A model generated the notes under the pieces. It saw only the letters and a program-made list of their open reading frames with translations, did no database searches and was not told the origin of the DNA. The position numbers and the translations under genes were made by a program. A stretch of DNA of 64,000 nt, taken from the NCBI GenBank assembly GCA_019912545.1, contig JAIOIK010000021.1, positions 1 to 64,000 on the forward strand. The letters are read 5' to 3'. This DNA comes from Ignavibacteria bacterium. Its GTDB lineage: Bacteria; Bacteroidota; Ignavibacteria; Tepidaquicellales; OLB5. Of the stretch, positions 17,904-27,122 are shown in pieces (position 1 is the first letter of the stretch; the number at the start of each line of letters is the position of its first letter).

Positions 17904-18367
17904 AAGAAATAATCCCGTCTTTGGCTTTGGCAATTATCTTTTTATCGGGGGATTGCATGGCACAGAATGATGAAATGAAAAAACTGGAATGGATTGTTGA
18001 CAACTGGATAAGCTCAAACGGAGAAACAAAATCATATGAACACTGGAAAAAAATAGATGATGAGCATTTTGTTGGAGGCTCAGAAACTGTGAAAAATGGG
18101 GATACTCTTTTTTCGGAATCGCTTAAGCTGGAAAAAAACGCTGAGGGAATTTTTTATATTGCATATGTAAAACATAATCCCGCACCGGTAAAATTCAGGT
18201 TGATTGAAGTCTCGGATGTAAAAGCAGTATTCGAAAATCCTGACCATGATTTCCCGCGGAAAATATCATATGAACTTAATGATGGCAATCTTCACGCATG
18301 GATTGAAGGTCCCGGAAAAGACAGCAAGTGGAAAAAGGTTGATTTCTTAATGACGAAAATGAGATAG
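17900..18367 (+). CDS. Secreted or periplasmic DUF6265-like protein, 155 aa
   Basis: A signal-like N-terminus (MKEIIPSLALAIIFLSGDCM then AQ) is followed by a beta-rich domain. The pattern FENPDHDFPRKISYEL with HAWIEGPG near the end is one I associate with DUF6265-type proteins. The cysteine at residue 19 is not in a clean lipobox. It overlaps the GT9 gene by four bases and lies six bases before mscS, so all are likely in one operon. Function unknown. Confidence 0.65.
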   Translation: MKEIIPSLALAIIFLSGDCMAQNDEMKKLEWIVDNWISSNGETKSYEHWKKIDDEHFVGGSETVKNGDTLFSESLKLEKNAEGIFYIAYVKHNPAPVKFRLIEVSDVKAVFENPDHDFPRKISYELNDGNLHAWIEGPGKDSKWKKVDFLMTKMR

Positions 18368-18373
18368 CCCATA

Positions 18374-19195
18374 ATGTTCGATCAATATACTATACAAAAA
18401 GCTATTGAAATGGTTTTGGAGTACCTGCCAAGGCTTGCCCTTGCTTTAGTTACACTTGTTGCCGGATTATGGCTGATCAAGCAGCTTATAAAGTTCCTCA
18501 GCCGCTTAATGGAAGCCCGGAAAGTTGACGAATCACTACGTCCGTTTTTCAGAACTCTGATATCCGTTGTATTAAAAGTACTGCTGATTATCAGCGTAAT
18601 GGGAATGATCGGTATCGAAATGACTTCCTTTATTGCCCTGCTTGGCGCTATAGGTATTTCTATCGGAATGGCGCTATCGGGTTCGCTTCAGCATTTTGCA
18701 GGGGGTATACTTCTTCTCATCTACAAGCCTTTCAAAAAAGGTGATTTTATTGAAGCGCAGGGACATAAAGGCACCGTAAGAGAGCTGAGGATTTTCAATA
18801 CAGTATTAAACACGCTTGATAATAAGATAGTATTTATACCCAATGGACCACTTTCCACAGGGACAGTTGTTAACTATAATACAGAACCAACCCGACGCTT
18901 AGACCTTGTTTATGGAATTGATTATAACAGTGACCTGGATAAAGCTAAAAAAGTACTTGATACGATCATAAGAAATTATCCGCGCATTTTAAAAGATCCT
19001 CCTCATGTTATCGGAGTGAAGGAATTAGCCGCAAATTCTGTAAATCTTGAAATAAGAGTGTGGTTAGATACGGCAGATGTTATTGATGCAGGCTTCTATC
19101 TCAACGAGGCTGTGAAAAAAGAATTTGACCGCGAAGGGATCAGCATTCCGTTTCCGCAAATGGATGTTCACATCAGGAACGGAAATTCTGATTGA
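18374..19195 (+). CDS. Small-conductance mechanosensitive channel (MscS family)
   Basis: 273 residues. Three hydrophobic helices lie near residues 18-38, 58-80 and 84-108; the third is the Gly/Ala/Ser-rich pore helix (GISIGMALSGSLQHFAGG). A beta-rich cytoplasmic domain follows (YKPFKKGDFIEAQG, then IPNG at the beginning of the next loop) with the usual C-terminal alpha/beta end. It opens under membrane tension to release solutes in hypo-osmotic shock. Length matches the smaller MscS class. Immediately followed by an O-antigen ligase gene, three bases apart. Confidence 0.92.
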   Translation: MFDQYTIQKAIEMVLEYLPRLALALVTLVAGLWLIKQLIKFLSRLMEARKVDESLRPFFRTLISVVLKVLLIISVMGMIGIEMTSFIALLGAIGISIGMALSGSLQHFAGGILLLIYKPFKKGDFIEAQGHKGTVRELRIFNTVLNTLDNKIVFIPNGPLSTGTVVNYNTEPTRRLDLVYGIDYNSDLDKAKKVLDTIIRNYPRILKDPPHVIGVKELAANSVNLEIRVWLDTADVIDAGFYLNEAVKKEFDREGISIPFPQMDVHIRNGNSD

Positions 19196-19198
19196 TCA

Positions 19199-21202
19199 TT
19201 GGCTAATCCGGAAGATAAAACCACAGGAATTCCGTTTCTTCTTTTCTCTCTGCTCATTGCTTCTGTTCCCTTAACAATAACAACTTACCTTAATAACCAA
19301 TCCGATCTTCCAAAAAATGCAGCATTACAAATTACCGGAAGCTTGTTTATAATTTCGGTTATTGTGGTGTACTTTAGAAGTGTGCTAAAAGGCAGTCAAA
19401 AAACATTTGCCGGATTGCTTTATTTTAAGAAGTCCCTTGATCCTTTTATACTATTGTTTTTGTTTGCTGCACTAATTTCAACAGTGTTCTCGCTGAATCC
19501 TGAAATCAGCTACACCGGTCAATACGAAAGACAGTATGGATTGGTGCTTATCATTTTTATAACATTGATCTATTTCCTCTCTCCCGCAGTTTACAAACGG
19601 GAAAACAGTATCCCGCAGCTTCTATTTATTATGGAAATTGTTTCCATTGCCGTTGCTGCTTATGCAGTATTGCAGTGGTGTGGCATAGATCCGTTCGCTT
19701 TTCAGCCTGTAAACGATAAGCGTCCGGTTTCGTTTCTTGGAAATGCAGTATTTACAGGCGGATTTCTTGCAATTAACCTTCCAATTTCTCTGCTGAATAC
19801 CTCCGGTAAAAAGAATTTGCCGGCAAAGATTATTTTTCCGCTGGTCATTGTTTTTGGAATAGCTGCTACCGGGACGCGCTCAGCTTATATTGCGGTGACC
19901 GCTGCTTTCATTGTACTGGCCTTCTTTTATCCCGTTGCAGCCGGAATGGGGGGAGCAAGCCTCAAGAAGACTATAAAAGTGAGCGGACTAATACTCTTTG
20001 GTGGAATTGTTCTGGCAATAGCAGTTACTATCATTTTCAATAATAATCCTTTTATACTAAGAGTGTTAAGTATTTTTTCTAGCAGTGATAACCCGCGCTT
20101 TGCCCTTTGGCGAGATTCATTTGACATTTTTCTGAAATACCCGCTTTTCGGCCCCGGAATCGGGATGTTTCCAAACGCACTGGAGGAGTTCTATTCCTTA
20201 AGGCTTCGAAACGATGAGATCAGAAAGTATTTTGATAATGCACACAATAATTACATTCAAGTACTTTGTACAATGGGTATTACCGGATTAATCGCGTATA
20301 TGCTTATTCTTTTCAGCAGTATTAATGCCAGCATTAAAGGTATCTATTCATCAACTGAAAAGAGAGACAAACTGTTATTTCTTTCACTTATGTGTGTGCT
20401 TGCTGCTTATGCAATCTACGGACTCACCAATTTTGATGAAATAGCAATAACACTGTACATATTTGTTTATTTATCTGTGATACGTTTTGTTTATAAAAAA
20501 AATACTATGCAGTACAAGTGGGATTCAAAAGGATTCCTTTTCACTTCAATTGCTATATCTTTGATAATATTATCATTTTGCTCATACAGCACTTATAACA
20601 TTATCAATAACATCAGGGCAGATAGGTATTATCTTGAAGGGATAAAATATTTTTCCGATCAGAAATTTACAGAAGGTGTGAATAAAATCAACAGCGCTAT
20701 TCTGCTTAACAGCTCATGCGGAAACTTCAGGTATAACCTGGCTGTTAATGTTTACGGATTTGCTGTAACCAATAATAAGCTGAGCGTGGAAAGCAAAAGC
20801 AATCTGCTCAACCAGGCAGCCGGGGAAATGCTTAGAGCAAGAAAAACATTTATCAGCATTAATAGCTGTGATGCAATACTTGCAATGATATACTACGAGC
20901 AGGGTGATATAAACAAAGCAGATAGCACCAAAAATGAAGTATTTAAGCGTGATCCCCTCAGCATGAATTTCAGATTGAATCTGATCATGTACTATTCGAA
21001 AAGCGATCAAATGGATAAGGCGCGGGAGAATATGAAGCAGGTTTTGAAAACAGGATTTGAATCAGTGGGTGTATGGAATGCAGCAGCTTACTACTACTAC
21101 AAAACTGGCGATAAAGTTAAGGCTTCGTTCTATTACAACAAAGTGCTGAGTGCAGAACCGGGAAACAAAGCAGTAATCGATATGCTCGAAAAGCTTAAGT
21201 GA
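19199..21202 (+). CDS. O-antigen ligase-like membrane protein with C-terminal TPR
   Basis: 667 residues from TTG. About ten to twelve hydrophobic segments occupy residues 10-470. Between them lies the Wzy_C/WaaL-type loop, with GTRSAYIA at about 225, FGPGIGMFPNA near 322 and FDNAHNNYIQV near 348; the last carries the conserved His. Residues about 480-667 are cytoplasmic- or periplasmic-facing TPR-like helices. It probably joins or polymerises glycans on undecaprenyl carriers at the inner membrane. Fused TPRs are common in this phylum. It ends the plus-strand run that begins at 13395. Confidence 0.8.
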   Translation: MANPEDKTTGIPFLLFSLLIASVPLTITTYLNNQSDLPKNAALQITGSLFIISVIVVYFRSVLKGSQKTFAGLLYFKKSLDPFILLFLFAALISTVFSLNPEISYTGQYERQYGLVLIIFITLIYFLSPAVYKRENSIPQLLFIMEIVSIAVAAYAVLQWCGIDPFAFQPVNDKRPVSFLGNAVFTGGFLAINLPISLLNTSGKKNLPAKIIFPLVIVFGIAATGTRSAYIAVTAAFIVLAFFYPVAAGMGGASLKKTIKVSGLILFGGIVLAIAVTIIFNNNPFILRVLSIFSSSDNPRFALWRDSFDIFLKYPLFGPGIGMFPNALEEFYSLRLRNDEIRKYFDNAHNNYIQVLCTMGITGLIAYMLILFSSINASIKGIYSSTEKRDKLLFLSLMCVLAAYAIYGLTNFDEIAITLYIFVYLSVIRFVYKKNTMQYKWDSKGFLFTSIAISLIILSFCSYSTYNIINNIRADRYYLEGIKYFSDQKFTEGVNKINSAILLNSSCGNFRYNLAVNVYGFAVTNNKLSVESKSNLLNQAAGEMLRARKTFISINSCDAILAMIYYEQGDINKADSTKNEVFKRDPLSMNFRLNLIMYYSKSDQMDKARENMKQVLKTGFESVGVWNAAAYYYYKTGDKVKASFYYNKVLSAEPGNKAVIDMLEKLK

Positions 21203-21220
21203 TGTTTAAATACAATAAAT

Positions 21221-21588
21221 GGAAAGCTCATAAGCCGGATTCTGTCTAATTCCGTTTAACGGGAATCGAGCAGCCATTTATCTGATGCAGTCTACCCTGT
21301 ATCACACCGCACGAGGCGGATTTGAGCGAGCAGCCCAAGATTGATACTTTACGCGGCCTTGCACTCTTGCGGGGTTTATCTTGCTGCAGGCATTACTGCC
21401 TGCACGGTGGTCTCTTACACCGCCTTTTCACCTTTTCTCCGGTTGCCCGGAGTAGTTTATTTTCTGCGATACTATCCGTTACATCGGGTTTGCCCCGCTG
21501 TACCCGCGCTTTCACACGGCGCATTGCTCTTGAGTGTCCGGACTTTCCTCTCTTAATTTTACTTAAGAGCGGCTGCCTGAGCTTTCCG
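21221..21588 (-). ncRNA. rnpB: RNase P RNA (bacterial type A)
   Basis: On the minus strand the 5' end reads GGAAAGCTCAGGCAGCC, followed about 35 bases on by the diagnostic GAGGAAAGTCCGGAC. The 3' end ATCCGGCTTATGAGCTTTCC pairs with the 5' end to close P1. About 368 nt, a normal bacterial length. It is the catalytic RNA that trims the 5' leader of tRNA precursors. It lies downstream of and co-directional with RNase HI and the zinc-ribbon gene. Two short reading frames on the plus strand here are spurious. Confidence 0.93.
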
Positions 21589-21680
21589 TTTATAACGCCA
21601 AAAATAAGGAATATTTATTCTAACTTTAAGTGGGAAAATCTTCTGAAAAGGCTTAAATTATTGAATTTCTATTAGGTTAA

Positions 21681-22106
21681 TCAGATGCTGTTCTTATTAT
21701 CAATTCCCTGGTTTGCCAGCTTATCGGCTTCTTTGTTCAGGCTTCTTTCAACATGCTTAAAAGCATGTGGTATCTTCAGCGAGCTTAGCTGCATTATTGC
21801 TGAATTGTAGAGTTGCTTCAGCCCGGCATCCTTAACTTTATACTGTTTTTTAAGCTGCTTTATCATCAGTTCGCTATCGGCATTGAATTCAATGAACTCA
21901 ATTTCCATTGCCTGATTTAGTTCTTCAATCAACTGAATGCTCTTTAATAAGGCCGAATACTCGGCCTGGTTATTTGTGGTTTTGCCGGTATATTCGTTCC
22001 ACTTCTTAATGATTTTACCGGTATCATCATAAATTATAATACCAATACCGGATTCACCCGGGTTGCCGCGTGATGCACCATCTGTGAATACTTTGAGCCT
22101 GGCCAA
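21681..22106 (-). CDS. rnhA: Ribonuclease HI
   Basis: 141 residues. The four acidic active-site residues are visible: D9 in TDGASRGNPG, E49 in NNQAEYSAL, D77 in FNADSELMIKQL and D128 in NKEADKLANQGI. It cuts RNA in RNA-DNA hybrids. The missing long basic insertion and the short loops resemble the archaeal/plant-like HI form. It starts three bases after the upstream CDS and precedes rnpB. Confidence 0.93.
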   Translation of the reverse strand: MARLKVFTDGASRGNPGESGIGIIIYDDTGKIIKKWNEYTGKTTNNQAEYSALLKSIQLIEELNQAMEIEFIEFNADSELMIKQLKKQYKVKDAGLKQLYNSAIMQLSSLKIPHAFKHVERSLNKEADKLANQGIDNKNSI

Positions 22107-22109
22107 CTA

Positions 22110-22841
22110 TTATGCAGTAATCGTTTCTTCAGCAATAAGAATTCTGCCGCAGGATTCGCAGGCATAAAACTTTTCGGCCATGCGGATCTCAATAGCTTTT
22201 TGAGGCGGAATTGAGCTGTAACAGCCAAGACAGGAACCTTTCCTTACAACAGCAATTGCTTCGCCATACAAAACTTTGCTTATCCTGTTATAGTATGCTA
22301 AGTCTTCTGCATTGATCTGCTTAAGTATGTCTTCCCTTTGCTGGTTAAGTTCACCCTCTTCTTCGCCTGTTTGTTTAGATACTTCTTCAAGTTCTTTACT
22401 ATTGAGGTCAAGCTCGTCATTTATCTCGTCAAGCTGCCCGTTAATTAAAATCATCTCATTTTCAATAGCAGCTTTCCTTCCGGAATTATCATCCTTCGAT
22501 GCCTTCTCATTGGATTTTATCTTCGTTTTTGCGTCTTCAATCTCTTTTGCTAGAGCGTCGTATTCTTTATTTGATTTTACAGCGCCGCTCCTAAGCAGTT
22601 CATCATTCTTCTCTATCTTTATAAGCAGAGTATCGTTTTCGGTCTGGACATTGTTTTCGGCGGCTTCAATTTCCTTCAGTTCTTCCTGCAGTTCAGCAGA
22701 TCTTTCATCAAGTTCGCTCTTTTCTGCCTCCAGGTCTTCGATCTTTGCCGGTATATCTCCCCGGAGACTGTACAGTTCATGCAGTTCTTTATCTATATGG
22801 TTAAGCTTATACAATTGCAGTAATCTTTCTTTCATGCTCAT
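22110..22841 (-). CDS. C4 zinc-ribbon coiled-coil protein (CT398/DUF164 type)
   Basis: 243 residues. Residues 1-190 are a long coiled coil with heptads of L/I and E/K. The C-terminal end is a zinc ribbon: G-S-C-L-G-C-Y at about 204-208 and Y-A-C-E-S-C-G at 228-232. This arrangement is shared by CT398-type proteins, whose function is unsettled but linked to sigma-54 and type III-like or flagellar assembly in some species. It overlaps the next (Nif3-type) gene by four bases and precedes RNase HI by three. Assignment of fold is firm; role is not. Confidence 0.82.
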   Translation of the reverse strand: MSMKERLLQLYKLNHIDKELHELYSLRGDIPAKIEDLEAEKSELDERSAELQEELKEIEAAENNVQTENDTLLIKIEKNDELLRSGAVKSNKEYDALAKEIEDAKTKIKSNEKASKDDNSGRKAAIENEMILINGQLDEINDELDLNSKELEEVSKQTGEEEGELNQQREDILKQINAEDLAYYNRISKVLYGEAIAVVRKGSCLGCYSSIPPQKAIEIRMAEKFYACESCGRILIAEETITA

Positions 22842-23491
22842 TTCAATTCTATATTTAATATTTTTTTGTTTTTCCTGATATACAAAACTTTGTTTTTGGA
22901 TTCCTCAAATTTCGCGTAATGATCGTTATCTAAATTACCGGAATAATCAAATATCACTTTCCGTATCTTTAATTTACTGATTTTCCCCGGGACCATTTTT
23001 AGATCCAGTATCGTATGAACTTTCGATAGTATACTTTTTATGTCAATTTTGCTTTTTAGTGTAACAACAAACCTTCTTTTACTTTGGTCCTGGTTTCTTA
23101 CCAGTACTTTATATACTTCACATGCCGGCTCTTCGTACGGATGTACATTGTAAATTGTATCAAAAACTTTATCAAGCAAATTACCGTCACATATCATTTC
23201 CAGCCTTACTTCTTCAACCATCTCGAACCGGTTCTTTTTTCCTACAACGGGGCTTGTTCCCTCGCCGCCCATAAATGTACCAACACCCGTTGATCTGAAA
23301 GAACAGACACTATATTTTCCTATTTTGCCGGCCCCCGCAGATGCCATAGCAAATGTAAGTTCATCAACACTCTTTAAGGGAACGTAAACTGCAATTTTAT
23401 ATTTTTGGATAAATGAACTGCCTGCCGGCTTTATGCTTCGTATGTTTTGCTTTTTAAAAATCTTAACTGCTGTTTTCTCGGCGAAATTCAT
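22838..23491 (-). CDS. Partial Nif3-family protein (central/C-terminal lobe only)
   Basis: 217 residues, against about 365 in full-length Nif3/DUF34 proteins. Residues 28-145 match the PII/CutA-like insert: KIAVYVP, A-G-A-G-K-I-G-K-Y at 52-60, CSFRSTGVGTF, and HPYEEPACEVY near 117-127. The remaining part resembles the C-terminal lobe up to the first core strand, without the metal-binding His/Glu residues. The N-terminal lobe is also absent and is not found upstream. It is a stand-alone insert-type protein or a shortened gene. It heads the minus-strand run to rnpB and begins just 9 bases after a terminator. Confidence 0.65.
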   Translation of the reverse strand: MNFAEKTAVKIFKKQNIRSIKPAGSSFIQKYKIAVYVPLKSVDELTFAMASAGAGKIGKYSVCSFRSTGVGTFMGGEGTSPVVGKKNRFEMVEEVRLEMICDGNLLDKVFDTIYNVHPYEEPACEVYKVLVRNQDQSKRRFVVTLKSKIDIKSILSKVHTILDLKMVPGKISKLKIRKVIFDYSGNLDNDHYAKFEESKNKVLYIRKNKKILNIELK

Positions 23492-23499
23492 TTTGGCAC

Positions 23500-23529
23500 A
23501 AAAAAAAGTCCCGCTTTTATTTTCGGGAC
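23500..23529 (-). terminator. Intrinsic terminator of the tiny upstream unit
   Basis: On the minus strand: GTCCCG, 10-base loop, CGGGAC, then eight Ts. It ends only 9 bases before the Nif3-type start codon, so it ends something transcribed from upstream and cannot serve the genes after it unless it acts as an attenuator. Confidence 0.75.
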
Positions 23530-23534
23530 GCTGT

Positions 23535-23603
23535 TCACTTAAATCTGTTAATCTTGCTTTTAAGCTTATTCTGAATAGAAAATTTAGTTATTTTTATTCT
23601 CAT
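23535..23603 (-). CDS. Candidate 22-residue basic peptide or small RNA
   Basis: The open frame MRIKITKFSIQN then KLKSKINRFK is small, basic and has no ribosome site. A good promoter ends ten bases upstream and a strong terminator starts six bases downstream, so the transcript would be about 105 nt and nearly leaderless. It may encode a short peptide or be a small RNA that merely contains this frame. It lies in a 210-base gap between divergent genes. No family is recognised. Confidence 0.3.
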   Translation of the reverse strand: MRIKITKFSIQNKLKSKINRFK

Positions 23604-23612
23604 AGTTAAACA

Positions 23613-23641
23613 AAAATAGCAGTACTTAGTTTTAATTTCAA
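23613..23641 (-). promoter_or_regulatory. Promoter of the tiny unit
   Basis: On the minus strand: TTGAAA (23641-23636), 17-base spacer, TATTTT (23618-23613) followed by TG. Predicted start near 23606. Confidence 0.5.
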
Positions 23642-23700
23642 TGCAATTCAAGCCTGTACTATAGAACATTAATTGATTAATATTTGTTAAAATTGTAGGA

Positions 23701-24105
23701 ATGATAGATATGTTCAAAGAAATGCTTGAAAACACCAAATCTATTGCTGTAATCGGCATAAAAAACGACGAAACAGAGATTGCTTACAAAGTACCTTTTT
23801 ACATGCAAAAGCACGGTTATAGGATATATCCTGTAAATCCTAAGTTTGCTGAGGCAAATATTCTGGGTGAACATGTATATGATAAGGTTAATCACATAAT
23901 TGATGTAATTGATATGGTTAATGTGTTCAGGAAACCGGAGTATTTGGTGGTACATGCTGAGGAAATTCTCCAAATGAAGACATTGCCGCAGTATGTTTGG
24001 TTTCAACTTGGCATTTATAATGATTCTGCAGCTGAAATGCTGAAGAATAACGGGATAAAAGTCATACAAAACAGGTGCATTATGGTTGAACACGCAAACT
24101 TGTAA
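23701..24105 (+). CDS. CoA-binding domain protein (YccU-like)
   Basis: 134 residues, a single Rossmann domain. The opening AVIGIKNDETEIAYKVPFYM and Y-R-I-Y-P-V-N-P-K follow the CoA_binding_2 pattern. The later V-D-M-V-N-V-F-R, WFQLGIYND and NRCIMVEH are also typical. It binds CoA in the cytoplasm; its reaction is not known. It is transcribed alone, divergent from the tiny unit. Confidence 0.88.
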   Translation: MIDMFKEMLENTKSIAVIGIKNDETEIAYKVPFYMQKHGYRIYPVNPKFAEANILGEHVYDKVNHIIDVIDMVNVFRKPEYLVVHAEEILQMKTLPQYVWFQLGIYNDSAAEMLKNNGIKVIQNRCIMVEHANL

Positions 24106-24347
24106 AAATTAGAAGGATAATTATTTATATGACATTTATCTCTTCATTTGTATGCTTTATTATGTATGATATGATTTGATTTATTGTTAACTTACAATAT
24201 TGTATTGTTAAAATATTTTAAGTTTATTTTGGATCTTTTTACACGCCTGCCTTAACAATTCTGATAACATTCCTAAAAAGAGATTCACTTATTTTTTGAG
24301 ATTAACTGCAATGAACGTGAATTTTTAATTATTAAATAATAATAAAT

Positions 24348-25268
24348 ATGCTTAGATATAAAGCAGATATAAAAACCCTCATCTATATGGGATTAACAAC
24401 TTCGCTGTTTATACTTCAGTGGTCGGTGTTCGGATTTCATCCGGCAGCTTACATTGTTTACTTATTCCTATCGGTTTCGGTTGCTGTGATAACTCACAAC
24501 CACAACCATGTGAGGATATGGAAATCTGATTTCCTTAATACACTGCAGGATTGGTGGCTTACCGTATTCTATGGCTTCCCCGTGTTTGCGTGGATACCTA
24601 CGCATAATAAGAATCATCATAAACTGAATAACCGCCTGGGTGATTATACTATAACTTATCGCTTCAGCGAAAAAAATAATTTCTTGACACTTCTCACATA
24701 TCCTTCCATCAGTGGATATTACCAGCAAAAAGCGATTAAGGATTACCTCAGGGATATGTACAGAAATAAACGTAACCGGTTTTACCTCAGCATTGCGCAG
24801 TACGTTGTGCTTGTGATCTGGGTAGCTGCATTTTTGCTGCTTGACTGGAAGAAAGCAATACTGTACGTAATTATTCCTCAGCAGGTTTCGCTTTTCAGTG
24901 TATTGATATTTAATTACGTTCAGCATGTGCATGCAAATGAAGAATCTGCATGGAATCACTCACGTAACTTTACGGGATTTTTGAATTTCCTTTTATTCAA
25001 TAACGGACTTCATACAGTACACCATGAAACAGCGGGGCTGCACTGGAGCCAGGTGCCCGCTGAACACAAAAAAGTTGAACATTTGATAGATGATTCTCTA
25101 AAGGAAAGAAGCTTCTGGTGGTATATCTTCAGGAATTATGTAATGGGATTTTTTAACAAAAAGTATAAGACCGATTCCATGAGGTTAAGAAGGATAGAAG
25201 CTGAACGCTTAGCTAAACTTCAGGAAGAAGAATCCAAGGCTCACGAAAGAGAAGCTATTTTAGCTTAA
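24348..25268 (+). CDS. Membrane fatty-acid desaturase
   Basis: 306 residues. Three histidine clusters define the di-iron site: H50-NHNH54, H86-NKNHH91 and H222-TVHH226, with an additional QHVH at 192-195. Hydrophobic stretches near 10-48 and 150-190 flank them. It inserts a double bond (or hydroxyl) into acyl chains at the membrane. It has its own gap upstream and a terminator downstream. Its closeness to serine palmitoyltransferase suggests sphingoid base or acyl modification, which is an inference. Confidence 0.88.
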   Translation: MLRYKADIKTLIYMGLTTSLFILQWSVFGFHPAAYIVYLFLSVSVAVITHNHNHVRIWKSDFLNTLQDWWLTVFYGFPVFAWIPTHNKNHHKLNNRLGDYTITYRFSEKNNFLTLLTYPSISGYYQQKAIKDYLRDMYRNKRNRFYLSIAQYVVLVIWVAAFLLLDWKKAILYVIIPQQVSLFSVLIFNYVQHVHANEESAWNHSRNFTGFLNFLLFNNGLHTVHHETAGLHWSQVPAEHKKVEHLIDDSLKERSFWWYIFRNYVMGFFNKKYKTDSMRLRRIEAERLAKLQEEESKAHEREAILA

Positions 25269-25292
25269 CAATTCTGATTTTCATAATTAGAG

Positions 25293-25320
25293 AGCCCGTT
25301 AATTAATTAACGGGCTTTTG
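25293..25320 (+). terminator. Terminator between convergent genes
   Basis: A 24-bp perfect palindrome (AGCCCGTTAATT/AATTAACGGGCT) followed by TTTG TTTT. It ends the desaturase and, with weaker T-run, could serve the opposite strand. Confidence 0.75.
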
Positions 25321-25341
25321 TTTTGCTCAATTTCTGTTTTA

Positions 25342-25800
25342 CTATTGTCCTGCGGGTATCTTAAGGTTTCTTCTTGCAACTACATCAGTTAGCGTCAAAG
25401 TTGTTTCTTTTAAGCTGAAGTAATACTCATTGTTTTTAAGATCAACGTATTTCTGCAAAAGATAATTCTTAACATTCCCCTCCTTTTCAAGAGATACCAG
25501 CCAAGTGCTTGGAGTTACTTCAACAACTGCGGCACCGTTGTAAGCAGAACCCAGCTTATAGATCTCAGTTTCAATATAAGCTGCAAGATCTTCATCATCA
25601 GAATCAGAAAGAAAATCAATAAGTATAGAGGCAGAGAATTTTTCCTCAGGGGTTAAGTTTGTATCAGCCGGATTGTCGCCTTCTTCTATAGGTGGTTTTT
25701 GTGTATTCTGTTGCTGCGGAGAGTCGTTTTTTGAACATCCGGCAAACACAACCAAAAATACAAGTAAAAGAACTTTAGTCAGAAATATGATGAATTTCAT
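25342..25800 (-). CDS. Lipoprotein of unknown function, 152 aa
   Basis: A lipoprotein signal with lipobox V-F-A-G-C at residues 18-22 ([12 protein letters not shown], then VFLVVFAGC). Residues 23-50 are a disordered Q/N/P/E/D linker. The remaining domain is mixed alpha/beta with strand-like 'VVEVTPSTWLVSLEKEGN'. It overlaps the spt stop by one base, so the two are co-transcribed. Its job could be linked to lipid processing at the membrane, but no motif shows this. Confidence 0.7.
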   Translation of the reverse strand: MKFIIFLTKVLLLVFLVVFAGCSKNDSPQQQNTQKPPIEEGDNPADTNLTPEEKFSASILIDFLSDSDDEDLAAYIETEIYKLGSAYNGAAVVEVTPSTWLVSLEKEGNVKNYLLQKYVDLKNNEYYFSLKETTLTLTDVVARRNLKIPAGQ

Positions 25801-26993
25801 TATGAAATAATTCCAAGTTCTTTGCCGATGCTGCCAAATAGCTCAAGAATTCCATCTAAATGTTCCTTTTCGTGAGTAGTCATAAAAGATGTCCTTAACA
25901 TCGCCATGCCAACCGGAACACCCGGAGAAATAAATGCATTTGTGAAGACGCCTGCATCAAATAATTTACGCCAGAAAATGAATGTACGCTCATCATCACC
26001 AATTATAACCGGCACTATTCCGGTTTGACCGTCAATAATAGTAAACCCAAGTTTAGTGAATCCATCGCGCATATGATCAGCATTCGAAACAAGCTTTTCG
26101 ACTCTCCACGGCTCTTCTTCAAGTATTTCAAGCGCTGCCATTGCTGCTGCAACCGAGGCAGGTGTTGGCGATGCGCTGAATATTAATGCAGGTGCATGAT
26201 GCTTGATGTAATTCAGCACTCTTTCGGTTCCTGCAACAAATCCGCCAAGAGATGCAAAAGTCTTCGAAAACGTGCCCATCGTCATATCAATTTTATCCAT
26301 TAGTCCGTAATGCGAACCTGTGCCTCTTCCTCCAACACCTATTACTCCCACTGAATGCGCATCATCGATCAAAATCCTTGCGCCGAATTCCTGTGCCAGC
26401 TCAACCATTCTTGGCAGGTGAACAATTTCACCTGTTGTGGAAAATACTCCATCAGAAACAATAAGCTTTCCTTTATCTTTAGGAATTCTTTTCAATACGG
26501 CTTCAAGGTCATCCATTTCATTATGCTTATACCTCTTGAACTCGGCAAATGCGCCCTTTGCCATCAGATCTGCTGCAACTATACATGCGTGGTTATCTTT
26601 ATCGGATATTACATACTCTCCTTTTTGAACTAGGGTAGGAATGATTCCCTGTGCCGTCTGGTAGCCGGTTGAAAAGAGCAAAACTGATTCTGTGCCGAAG
26701 TACTTCGCCATTTTGGCTTCAAGCTCAATATGTAGATCAAGTGTTCCTGTCAAATAACGCGAACCGCTGCAGCCTGTTCCGTATTTTTCAACTGCCTTTA
26801 TTGCCGCTTCTTTAACTTTTGGATGAGCAGTCAAACCAAGATAATTGTTCGAGCCTGCCATGATCATCTTCTTGCCTTCTATCTGTACAACCGGGCCTTC
26901 GTTCTCTTCAATTGGGCGAAAATACGGGTAAAGCCCTGATTTTTTGACTTCATCGGCTCTTACAAAATCAAAACACTTCTGAAATAGATCCAC
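25800..26993 (-). CDS. spt: Serine palmitoyltransferase-like alpha-oxoamine synthase
   Basis: 397 residues, PLP-dependent type I fold. The cofactor lysine is K244 in [23 protein letters not shown] at about 210-219 and [11 protein letters not shown] at 70-80 are also conserved. Compared with recalled sequences of Sphingobacterium SPT, the resemblance is strong in K[11 protein letters not shown], the GSR/GTLD stretch and in the SASPTPASV motif. It would condense serine with palmitoyl-CoA to 3-ketosphinganine in the cytoplasm. Glycine C-acetyltransferase and BioF are close relatives. It is transcribed divergently from the epimerase across the REP/RAYT element. Confidence 0.82.
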   Translation of the reverse strand: MDLFQKCFDFVRADEVKKSGLYPYFRPIEENEGPVVQIEGKKMIMAGSNNYLGLTAHPKVKEAAIKAVEKYGTGCSGSRYLTGTLDLHIELEAKMAKYFGTESVLLFSTGYQTAQGIIPTLVQKGEYVISDKDNHACIVAADLMAKGAFAEFKRYKHNEMDDLEAVLKRIPKDKGKLIVSDGVFSTTGEIVHLPRMVELAQEFGARILIDDAHSVGVIGVGGRGTGSHYGLMDKIDMTMGTFSKTFASLGGFVAGTERVLNYIKHHAPALIFSASPTPASVAAAMAALEILEEEPWRVEKLVSNADHMRDGFTKLGFTIIDGQTGIVPVIIGDDERTFIFWRKLFDAGVFTNAFISPGVPVGMAMLRTSFMTTHEKEHLDGILELFGSIGKELGIIS

Positions 26994-27122
26994 TGTAAAG
27001 ACGCTCCTTGCTTATAGCTAGATTAAATTAATTGATATTACGGTATTTATTGAATATGTTTGAGTACTAATTTAATTCATTTATGAAATTATAACAAGGA
27101 AAATCAGTTTTTTGAATAATTT

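Noticed and set aside
21322-21675. Two plus-strand open frames over the RNase P RNA
   Set aside because: They lie wholly within or across rnpB, on the opposite strand, and their composition follows the RNA structure.
22312-22878. A long serine-rich plus-strand frame
   Set aside because: It is the mirror of the coiled-coil gene at 22110-22841, whose Glu/Lys codons read as Ser/Phe on the other strand.
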